DNA of 64,000 nucleotides from contig FN649751.1 of the NCBI GenBank assembly GCA_000310025.1, positions 1,865,180 to 1,929,179 on the forward strand, in the 5' to 3' direction. How positions within the stretch are numbered: position 1 is the first letter of the stretch; every line of letters starts with the position of its first letter. The notes beneath the pieces were generated by a model. That model made no database searches and had not been told where the DNA came from. It saw only the letters and a program-made list of their open reading frames with translations. Below, piece after piece: positions 45,709 through 56,800 of the stretch. The position numbers were made by a program, and so were the translations under genes. This stretch comes from Ectocarpus siliculosus. Taxonomy: Eukaryota > Sar > Phaeophyceae > Ectocarpales > Ectocarpaceae.

Positions 45709-48700
45709 ATGGCGGGGAGATCTTCAAGAAGCGGTGGAAATAGCAACGAGCGCATCCAGTTGCTGGTGGAACAAAAGCTCGGCGAAGGCCTGCAGTACGA
45801 GGCCTTGCAGCTATACCGCGGAGTAGTCTCCCGCAAGTCTGCACGAGGTAACGACAACGCGGCGCTCACCATCGCCGAGCAAGGGATAGGGGTTCTACTG
45901 GCTCGTGGCTACGCAGACTCGGCCACAGAGCTGGGCAATGTGCTGGTGGGTATCCTCAACGATCATGAGTTGCCGGTGACGGAAGAGCGCTTGGAATTGT
46001 TCAGGAGGGTCAATGCCAAATATGAGGATGCGAAGCGAGCAGCGGTTCTAGCTGAGGAGGACAGACGAACAGCGGCACAGGAAGGGCAGGGGGGGGTGGG
46101 GGAGGTGGAAGAAGGCAAGGAAGCTGGACGAGGGATGTACTCTGTTGGGGTATTGCAGGTGTGTGTGTTGGTGCGTTGTAAATTGTGCTCTTCGATTGGG
46201 AGTGCCTGTTACTCTATGTACTGCAAGTATCAGCGTCATGTCGGCCCACCACCCGAACACTATAATATCAGCGTCCGCACCGGTTGCCTGCTGTCGGAAG
46301 CAGGTGGCATGAGCACATCTCATGCTCTTTGATCAGCAGCGTGAGATGGTGCGGTAGGTATGTCTCCACTGCACAGCTGTTGTGCTTAGAAGCACAGCGT
46401 GGTATTACTGCTTTGCTTGTTGCATCCGGTTTGGTCATTAGCTGGATCTAGCCCTTTGCGAACCCCCGTGTGGCAGATCCACTTTATCGTCCTGTCGAGC
46501 AGTATGATCGGGACATTGGTCACCACATGCGATAGAATATGCTCAACTCCATGCGGATTTTTCTCAGGGGCGGTTCCTCAAGCTCGCGGTAGCCTGGACG
46601 GCCGCACGCGGGCAGCGCTTGAGCGGCGACCCCGGGCTGTGCGGTCTCCTGGGGCGTTGCCTTTGGAACGAAGGGGATTTGGAGCGCGGCACAAGATATC
46701 TGGTGCTGGGGGAGCGTCCGCAAGAGCTCTGCGACTTGATTCTGCAGGATGTGTCTGATGCGAACGCTAGGTGTGTGTGACCTAGAGGCTCCCTCTTGGT
46801 GCTGGTTGTGGTGTGGTGTGGTGTAGGTGTTGATTTAGTTGGTGTCGTGTGTCGTGGTTGCTATCATAATCCTTTTGAGGATGCTGGTCGCAAGAATTGT
46901 GCCTGCTGGCCTTGCATGGTTCCTGCGGAAATGCAAGGCATGTGGTCTGCTCGTTTTTGTTCTGTTTTTTTTTATCTTGTGTATGATGTGTCGGAAGTTT
47001 TGGAATATCGGACTGTGACGACTTGATGAGCGAAATATATGTTCCCATGTTGTATCTGATGGTACCTGCTCTGCGCAGAGAGTTGGCGGTCGCGAAAGGT
47101 GTTCTGCAGTTCGCGAGCAAGGCGAGCCTGAGGGATGCGAACGCGCTATTGGCGGCATACAAGGTGAGATACTGCCAAAACGAGAGCGACCGGATCAGTA
47201 GTCGCGGCAGCAGCAACAGCAGCTCCTGATTCATGAGCCTTTGTTACCAAGCTTGAGAGAAAGAGCGGCCTAGGTGTGAACTCGGATTGCCGCTGGACAT
47301 GAGAAGGGGCGGACAAAAGGGGGGGAGTGTTTGTGCGCCCTCGTTTCTCGTGTTTCCGTGGGCGATTGAATCGTTGGCACATTGTTGTGTGGCCATACGT
47401 ATTTAAAGTATGGTGTCGCTTCCTCAAGGGATCGATTCGAATGGTGGGTCGTCGGCACAGAAGACCGCAAGACAAGTATTACATCGTTGTGCCTGTGCCA
47501 CGCATACAACGAGCTTCACCACGAGTTGAGCAGTCACTAGGATTCTCCGCCAAGCTCGGCGGGCATGAATGTTCGAAACATGCGCTCGGCTGGTTTTGGA
47601 TCGTCCTCATCATATGCTATGGCCTTGACTTCGCACCCCCACTCGATGGCGCTCCGCGAATCGTTTATCGCCCTACTCTTGCACGCTACGGTCTACGCAC
47701 CGCCGTTGCGAATGGTTAGCGTTGTATTTGTTTTTTTCAGCTCTGCTCATTATTTTTCCCCTCTCTTGTGTGTCTAATACGCCAGACCCAGACGGGCGGC
47801 AAGCAGCCGACCAAGGGAGTGCTGGGGTTTTGCGCGATGCTGCTCAAGACGTGCGAGTACGACGCGACGCCGGTGTTCCAAAAGCTCCTCGACGCCTACC
47901 AAGCCGACCTCTCGAAGGACGAGGCCTTGTTCGGGGTGAGGTTCAGTTGATCGAAATTTCGAAGAGCTGTTCAAGAAGGGGTGTTGTGTTTGGGAGGCGC
48001 TGAGGAAAAGGATGCCGGTCGGCAGGGGGTCGCTCTCTTGCTGTATGTTGGAGGCGGGTTTTGGTTGAAAGGGGGGCGGGGGGGGCGTGTACTCAAAGCT
48101 GTGCGTGCCGTAGTCGTGTAGACCATTGACCTCGCTTCCCTATAAAGCCGGGACGGAGCAGGTTTGTACGGGACCAGGGAAAGGGGGGGGGGGGGGGGAG
48201 GGGGGGCAAGACGGGGGGGAAAGGCACTGCGCACTTGCCTGTCTTCCTGGTGCAAGGCACATGCGCTTCGGCAGCTCTTCTATGCTTCTCGGCCATGTCG
48301 TGCTCGTGCTCATGCCAAAGTGGTTTTGACCACCACCGTGTTAAGATTCATGATTTTGCGACACTCGTCTGTGCCAGAGTTGCATCGAGTGATTGTATTC
48401 TTGGTCGCGCTCTCTTTTGAGTGTCCACCGCACGTGACTGTGTGAGGTTTGGCTGCGAATGGCAAGCTGATAGCGGTGGAGGTAAGTACCAGTGTTCGTG
48501 ACGATCAGAGGATCCCTAAACAAGTCCACCACCGTTCCGAATTTCCCCCTATACGTGCCTCTATGAATGCCTTTTTGTGGAGAGTTTCCAAGACAGCAAC
48601 ACTCATGGTTTTAACCCCCCACTAACACATTGGGCGCTTGCTCCCCCGGCCGGCCGCCTGTCTCCCGCTCGCCCCTCCATAACGCCCCTCGGCTTTTCCG

Positions 48701-48850
48701 TCGCGTTTCGCCCTCTCCACTCTCGGGGTTGGTTTGGAATCACACGTGCAGTCCGTGGAGAGCATAGCGATGACGTACTTCAACCTTAGGCTGAGACCGC
48801 CGTCCATGCTGGACAACATCATGGGCATGCTGGGAGGGATGCCCAAGTGA
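45709..48850 (+). CDS. GET4: GET4/TRC35 homologue, component of the tail-anchored protein insertion pathway
   Basis: Five exons, 45709-46158, 46568-46770, 47079-47163, 47786-47935 and 48752-48850, give 328 residues, close to the 327 of human GET4. Recognisable blocks run in family order: LVEQKLGEGLQYEALQLYRG near residue 18, GRFLKLAVAWTAARGQRLSG, LWNEGDLERGTRYLVLGERP, ELAVAKGVLQFASKASLRDA, KGVLGFCAMLLKTCEYDA, KLLDAYQADLSKDEALFG and a C-terminal SMLDNIMGMLGG. GET4 is an alpha-helical solenoid that, with Get5/UBL4A (and BAG6 in animals), passes tail-anchored clients from Sgt2 to the Get3 ATPase in the cytosol. All phases agree. The first exon could instead end at 46107 (also phase 0), which would drop a Gly/Glu-rich stretch. 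Confidence 0.88.
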
Positions 48851-51312
48851 ACAGAACGTACCTTTGGTTTCGTAGGTGGTCCTCGCTACATGCAGTTCAT
48901 GCTGCAGTTTTTGAAATGCGCAAGGGAGGTTGCTTGAAACCACACCTCAGGCCCCGAGGGGGGGCGGGGGGGGGGGCGTGTTTTTTTTTAGTTAATGGTG
49001 CGTAAACGTGTGTGTTGTGAGTGGTCTCTAGTGAGACGTGGAAGATATGTTCGAGTACCTTGGCAGTTGTTACGCGGTGGCGTGGGAGGAGGAGGCGTGT
49101 ATGTTGTGCGGTGTCCGCACGAACATGTGTTGGGGGCGTACATGCGTCACGTGAGCCTGAGGTAGCCATGATTCAAGTCGAGTTTGGGGCGGCAGCAACG
49201 CCATGCTGCCCTGATTGACTGCGGTGTAAGGATAAAAAGTGTGAGGAGCGTCTGCTGTGGGGGTCGTCGTGCCATGAATGAGCTGCGTTCCTATCGACAC
49301 AATAGTTCGGCCTCGACGGCCTCACCAAACGGCACCTGAACAACGCGTTTGTGTCTCTATTGACTTGTGCATTTAATGGCTTGGACTTTGCTTGTTTTGG
49401 AGTCTCCTCTTGGATCCCTTACTTAGCTGCGAAGCACTCCAGTACTCATCAGACGCCAACCGCCGCGTTTTCGGTACTGCCGAAGGTGGGATGTCGGTGG
49501 ACAGAAACAGGGTCGCTTTCCCATGTCCGCTTGACATATATATCGCGAGTTCACTTTATTTGCATCGCCCACGCGATTCATTCCCTTTACGAGAATCGGA
49601 CATGGTACGATGATAGCAAGATTACTTGCACTTTAGGGAACAGAGTGGAGAGACACCAAACAGTGATTGCGCGTGCTTGGAGGAAGTGAGAACAGACCCG
49701 TGTTGCGTTTGTAGAATTTTGTAGCTCTTCGGTGCCGGTCGTACGAGGGGGGAGTGAAAGGATCCCCGGGGTATACCGACCCAAGGACAAAAAAGAAAAA
49801 GCATCCTCTCGGGCACACTCCTTAAGAGAATCGAGAGGGCCAGAGAAATGTCGGTTAGCTTGTGCATCGCAGTGCAACACATGGCCGCAGAGTCGAGTCA
49901 AGCCTAGAATAGTAGGAAATCACACCAAACAAAATATATCTCATGCATACACCTCATGTATGCCTCGTTAGGTGCCCCCCCCCTCTCTTCCATCATGCCC
50001 AAACTCCGGATTTTTGAAGGGCGTACGCGAGAGACTTGTGGATGTTTCACCCTCCTGAAAGATTCGCACCCACAATCTGGGGATTCAGAAGCTTACCCGG
50101 TTCTTGCCACTGAAGCACCGGGGCGACCGGCACTATAAATGATGATGCCCCGCGCAGCCTGTCCGTTTCTTTTCTTCTGATCAAGTACTGTAGTAGGGAA
50201 AGTACAGCTGCGCCGCCGTCTCGATCGTTCGTCATACACATGATAACAGCAGTCATAATCATCGATGTAGGAGATTCTGGAGAGAACCCCCCCCCTTTGC
50301 GTCATGCCACATCGCAATAATAACTCTTCTTCCCCCAACAAACATCTGCACAGCCGTAATGCCACATCTACAGTCTTCAAAACGCGTATCTGTGATCTGC
50401 TGCTGTTCGGATGAATGGATCAGTCCGATGATGATGTTGGATCCAGCATCCCCAAGTCGATTTACTTGCACACAACACACACATGTGACGCCGATCAATG
50501 ACTACCCACATTCGATCACACTCTCAAGGGGTGAGGATTGAACAACATGTGCGGACGACATGCGCACTTTGTTTATTTTTCTACAGTGATAATACTCCAC
50601 ATCGGTCGCCCCCGGTGGTCTAGTTGGTATCCTCGAAGCCTTCTAGAGGTCAGGCCAGGGGTTCGAATCCCGGCGTAAGTGAGCTTTTTCTCTAGCAAAG
50701 TGAGTTCTTCTCTCGCTTCCGCTTCTGGCCTATTGGATAGCGCTAATTCGTGTGTACACAGAGTGAAGAGAGTGCTGAACTCTTCTCGCATTAAAAATCG
50801 AAGGCAAAGTACCGCAGGAGGGGAGGGTAGAGAGGGGCTCATCTGTGCGACCACGGGTTGGAGTAAACGGCACTAGTGCTGTGAGCGCTGATTTGAAGTG
50901 AAGACAACAAAAAAAAAAACTCCAACGAATCCATCTCTACCTAAGAAAAGTCCAAGATAGATTAGCAATGAATCTATAGCGTCAGCGAAGGCTACCTGTA
51001 CCATGTGACCATGTGCTTTTCGCAGAGGATTCCTTTTCTACCCGATACACGACACACGCCGCATGCCCGCATGCCGAAAATACAAATTACACTGAAACGC
51101 GGGACTGTAGGAATAGTTGGACGGTTCGGGATAATTCTGGCAAGCTGTTACATACTGGCTCTCAAGCCACCTGTGGTCTCGAACACTGGGCCGCATTCTC
51201 ATCAGCTGCTGCGGATAGCTTCCTGACCAACGAGTTCACTTACCTCCGGCACCCGGCACGAGCTCCCATCGTTATTATTACTTCACCCCGTACTGCAACA
51301 ACACCAGCAAGG
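48851..51312. other. Intergenic region with a tRNA-like element
   Basis: No coding frame with splice support between GET4 and the beta-helix gene. It contains a G-run (48959-48977), a tRNA-like sequence at about 50609-50682, and a weaker one on the minus strand near 50125-50060. Confidence 0.45.
50609..50682 (+). ncRNA. tRNA-like sequence (degenerate tRNA or SINE head)
   Basis: An A-box-like TGGTCTAGTTGG is followed 38 bp later by a perfect B-box core GGTTCGAATCC, then a CTTTTTCTC stretch that could stop RNA polymerase III. CGCC at the 5' end could pair with GGCG at the 3' end. The anticodon stem does not fold convincingly and the T stem has mismatches, so I assign no amino acid. A tRNA-derived SINE or pseudogene is more likely than a working tRNA. 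Confidence 0.35.
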
Positions 51313-53782
51313 ATGGGAAAGTCTGTGATAGGGCGCTGCGCTTTGCTGGCGCTGGCTCTGATGGCATCAACCGTCAGGTGAACAGCAAAAAGGCGGCCAC
51401 TAGATAAATCGTCATGTGCGCGCCGACCTTCTTGCACTCAGTGTTTTCGCCGACCTTGCAGTGTATGCACCGACCTTGCAGTGTGCGCCAACGGGAAAGG
51501 TCAATCGTCTTAAGTGCACTGCTGGTGCTGGCACACACGTCCCACCACCCGGCGATCCAACCTATATGTCACCCAACACACACTTTTTGCTCACAAGCGG
51601 CCGGCCGGTAATTTTCAGGCGAGCAGCAAATCATCGATCTGTCCTCTCAAGCACACAAATGAGAACACGACGGAATTGCCCTGCCATGTTCTGCTGAACC
51701 CCAATGCCGTCTGCAGGTCTCAGGAGTGCGACGACATCGACGCGTACTTCGGGGACGTGAGCTCCGTGACGGAGATCGACCTGGGAACCATCATCAGGGT
51801 GGACTGCCCGTCCAACGACGACGCCGAGGAGCTACCGTACATCACCATCGAGAGCGGCAAGACCCTCACCGTCAAGTCCGAGGAATCCTTTGTTCGGTGC
51901 GTGCGCTGAATTCTGCGTGCTGTTTTCATGATTGGAGCCAGCGTTACTCTATGTAATGATGTGGGTATTTATACTGTCTACACAGCAGTAGAGATAATAA
52001 ACTGTACAAATATAATGGTGAGAGGAAAAAGAGGTCAAACGCAACTCCTTGAAGGAGGTGACAACGTTGAAGTTTGCTAATTGCCAGCTGCCGCAAGCAA
52101 CGGGTATTTGCCAGCCGCACGCAACGGGTGTACGCAACATACCGTACACTACACGAGTGGTTTGTACCCTATTTTTGTTTTGCTTCCCCGCGGCGTCGTG
52201 TGTATGTGCCGGGTTTCTGCGACCGCGGGCTCCCCCGTGTTGTGGACTAGTCTGTAGAGCTACAACAATGTGAGAACCAACAACAACAACTAGCGTCGGG
52301 GCGCCACCTGCGGTCTGCTGCTGCGGAGATCCGTTGTGGTAAGCAGGTGCATTAAATAGTTCGCAGTTCGCAGCAATAGAGCTGGTTGATCGCGGCTTAC
52401 CCTCCTCTGTACTCTCCTCTTCTTGTTTTGCTTGTTGTCTTGCTCCTTTGCGTTCAGATGTTTCTTCTGTTGTGAGCAAGGTGCATCTCTTTCTTTTTCC
52501 ATTGTTTTTTTCTTTCCGATATACCTGCCTATACCAGGGTATCACCTACCTAATGTGCCCCGTTCGATCTTTCTAACCGTTCTGACAAAACAGATTGTAT
52601 GCATACAACACAACCTTCCGCGTTGATCGCGGATACATAGTGGTTCGAAGCATTTTGGACTCCACGTAGTATACTACCACACCTACCTGTGTGTGTCTTA
52701 GTCGGACCTCCTTGCCAAATATTTATGTCTTGCTCCAATCTAAAATGGTAGTCTTGTACCTGGGTAGTTCCTCGTTTGGGCCACAAATGGACGCTGGATA
52801 GGTTTTAGAAGGGCATCCTATGCCCAAAACATATCCTCTCAATGACGGAAGGCTCATATCTCCCTGGTTTATTTTCGAACGACGACAAGGGTATGCTTAT
52901 CGGCTTCTTTGGTGGCCGTACATGCTCGTTTTCTGTCGACGTGCAAGCTGCTCCACAAGGCGAACGCACATGCACGCAACAAAGATCGGAGTGCACGGGC
53001 ATGTTTTGTAAAAACGGTGAAACAAACACGGACAAAAACGCAATCGTCATTCGAACAATGCTATGTACCTGATACATGATACCGGTTCGCTTTTCGTTCA
53101 CCGCCTCTCACAGTCGCCGTTTTGCTTCTTGTTTCGGGATCCGCGTGGTTCGGCACACACATCTTTTGATTTCTTCTCTCTTGCCTGCCTCTTCTCTGTT
53201 TGTACGCCTCATCAGGTTTGTCAACCTTCGCTTCATCGTCGAGGAGGGTGCCTCCCTCATCTTCGACATGCCCGTCACAAGAGTTGGCCCCAACAGCGGC
53301 GTAAGTGCCCGAACAAACATATCAAGAGTCAGAGAACGGCAAACTATCTACCCGCGTTAGTGTGGAAGCCAGGGTATAGGTGTCTTCCTGGTGGTAGTGA
53401 CGCACATACAACCAGTAGAGATCCGAGACCCTACGAACCATGTTCTCCGGATCTGAAGATGTTTACAAAAAGATCCTCCGCCTGCTGTGACCAGCTGGAG
53501 GGTGAAAGAAATGGTGCCCCCGAGGCTTAATCTCACCTTTCATCTTCCATAAAAACTAGCAAGGCCGACCAACGTCGGCCGCGGTTGGTAATTCCTCGCG
53601 ACATTGAAACGAGAGCGAAATACCTCCGCTGGTGAACGGTTATTCACCACTTCAGGGACCCTTACTCGTATCGAAGATGTTCTCATTGGCAGTATGGCCA
53701 TCTACGACCGTGCTACCCGAACCTTTTATTAATAAAAGAATCAATCAACAGCAAGCGGGGAAATAACCTTTTTACCTGCCGC

Positions 53783-53834
<52 letters not shown>

Positions 53835-56800
53835 GCAGCAATCTGAGGGCGCGGGCGACTTCGTGTTCGACGTGGCGGAGGGCGGAAGCTTGACCTTCAA
53901 TGGGAAATTCCGCGCCAGCCAGGTTTCCAACGTCCGATCGGTGTTCTACAACCGCGGTTCGATCGAGTGAGTTATTGACTGACACCTCTGGCCACCAGCC
54001 AAGCATCTCATTCCATCGGCCGGCTACTTACCGTAGCTTCGACGTTGTGTGTGGTTGTTTGGGGGTTGGCGCCGTGTGCGGTTCGTGGGTCGCAACAGCA
54101 AGGCCACGGCTGCCGCAGCAGGCCGAATAACCTGGCTCCCGGGCAAGAACGGCGGTCGAGTCTTCGGCCGTGTGTTTGTTTCCCCTTTCGCTCCTAGGTA
54201 CAGGTGCCCCAGTTGCTGTCGTTCCCTTTCCTGCTGCTAGTTTGACTTCGTACTCGTACCACAAGCCGATAGCAACAACCTGAGGGCATGCCGTTGTTTT
54301 CCGTGCGGCGTCCGCCTCGCCTTGCCCACTTGCTTGCTTGCGCTCGTGCGGGTTTTGGGGGGAACAAGGTTCAAGGACGACTCTTTGTTCAACAACAACG
54401 GCAACGTCTTCCGGAGCAACGAGGGCACCATCAAGTTCCGCGGCGACGCCGTCTTCAAGAACAACTGGTACCTCGCCATCGACAACGACGGCGAGGACTC
54501 CTTCGTGAGGTGTGTGTGTGTGTGTGTGCTTGGAGCCCTCCTTGGCTAGCTAAGTTCGCGGAAAAAACAATGCTTCCTTCGTCTGCATTTACCACACGCA
54601 AGTGTTTGTCTGCCGCTCGTCTGTGCGTATCAGTCAGCCCGAGTGGCTCGATTGCAGTCTCCATCGACCGCGCTCACGGCTTGACAGCATATGTGTGCTG
54701 CCGTGTAGACGCCATTGTGAACATCAAGTTGTGTACGTTTCGGGTATGTTTTGGAAGCACTACTTTATAGCCCCGGTCATACGGCAAGGGGGAAGGCCTC
54801 CACACAGCTTTTCGCTTCTCCGCCTTCCTTTTCTGCTGTACTCCCTACGTGTATTTCCATCTCGACAGACGTTTTCCGCCGTAAATTAGTATTTTGCTCG
54901 TCGACACCACCAACGTGAAATAGTTTGTTTTCTTGGTACCCACGAAATTGTCGCTCGGGGGGACTACCCACTACTCTTGTTAGGGGCGTGACTGCTGTGC
55001 GGCAATCGACCCCGGTACGTTCTTGAAATATGTATTCACACCGCTACCGCCCCCGCTGGCAACCCCCTTCTCGTTTGTTGAACCTCTGCCTGGCGTGGGA
55101 CGCACGCTGACTTGATGGTGCTACAACGGTGCCGCCAAGGTTCTCCAAGACGGCGACGTTTATCGACAACGCAGGTAGGGTGGAAGTGTTGGTTTTTGGG
55201 TGAGCAGATCGAACCTGCGCTGCTCGAAGGTGCCATCAAGTTGAAAATAGGCCAGCACCGGGCGATAGTCTAACCGATCATCGTCGAGACTCTCGATGAA
55301 AGTCAATTTTTGCTTTGAACTGAAACTTCGAGTAGAGTTGTGAAGGCTGTGCTACAACGTTCCCCCTTGTTCATTGAACTTTTACGTCTTAGCGTTTCGC
55401 CTGAAACGTAACACGTAGGATGTATCTCCAATCTGGGTCGTGTTTGTTATCTGGGCGACGGGGCGGCGGGGCGGCGGGGCGGCGGGACGATATTTGCGGT
55501 CGTAGACATTGTCGCATGCATGCAGCGCGATCATTAGTCAGTACACGAGTCGGACACCGCATTATTGACGTCTACGATCATGACTCGTTTCAGTCTGTAG
55601 TGTAGATTTTCCCACACGTCAAGTCGCCCCCCCCCCCCCCCCCCCCCTGTGATTGTGTACGCGTACATATGACTTGCACGATAGCGCGAGTGCTGCTGCT
55701 GTTGCTGATTGGGTGGCTCGACTGACACCTCCTTGGCATTGCACGCACCCGTACACTGCTTCCCTCGTTGGCGAAGCTTGTTCTCCTGCACCCGTTGTCC
55801 ATGTTACGCTACCGCTGTCTCTCACCTCTCTCTCCCTCTCATCTATTGTTTTTCTGCCCGCTGTTTTTAAAACCCCTGTGTACAAAAAAAAACACGGCGT
55901 ACATGGTGGCATGCCGGCGTGCCACCCTCGCCGAAACAACAGGTTTTTTCGATGGTGCCTGGGGGTGTGCCATCGACAACGGCGGGACCGCCATGTGAGT
56001 CTCGACTGCAAGCCGTATATGTACGCGGTGCATGTTGTTGCCGGTTCCTGCTGTGTGTATGTGTGTTTGCGCGACAGCAGCGTGCGTTCGCCCTGGTAGC
56101 GTGTTTCTCTCGCTACATACATGGGTGATTGGACGAAACGAAAGCCTGTTGTTCCGTCGTCCATGCTGTGCAGACTTTGTGACGGCGCCTGTTGGATTTC
56201 TGGACAAAACACGCATGACTGGTACCGACAAACCGTGAACCACATTCAACCGGTTTTCGCCCTGGTTCTCCCCCGGCCATGCCAGGCGCTCACAAGCTTG
56301 CGGTAGTGTTGTGGTGTAAATGTAGGCAACGTCGACGCAGCCCCCAACAGTTTGAATGACGCATGCCGTCTGTCGCTTAAACAACACCCTGCTGCCGGCC
56401 CATCACCGCCCCCCACGATGTCTTGTGCCTGGCCATCCGTTTCTCCACTTTTTCAACCGCGCTTTATTTTTGCTTCGAGAGCAGTTTCCGCGACGACGCT
56501 GTTTTCTCCGACCACGACTGCGACGAGGGGGCTGCTGTCTCCAACACCGGGAAAATGAGGTGCGAACTTGAAACGGTCATGTTGGGTTCGTTTTTTTTAT
56601 AATTCTCTCTACAACAACAGCGGTGCTTCCGTGACTTTGCCGTCAAACTCTTATGACCTCCCCCCCTCGCGCCGCTCTCCCTCCTTGTCTATCTGTCCCC
56701 CTGTTATTATGTCTTTCTCCCCCCCTCCGTTACGGCGCCAGAGTCTTTTCCGGTAGTTGTTCGACTCGTTTGATCATATGTAGTCGGGTTTTTTCTTCAA

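Noticed and set aside
48180-48215. Long G-runs as possible telomeric or CRISPR-like repeats
   Set aside because: Plain homopolymer G tracts with no regular spacers or telomere unit.
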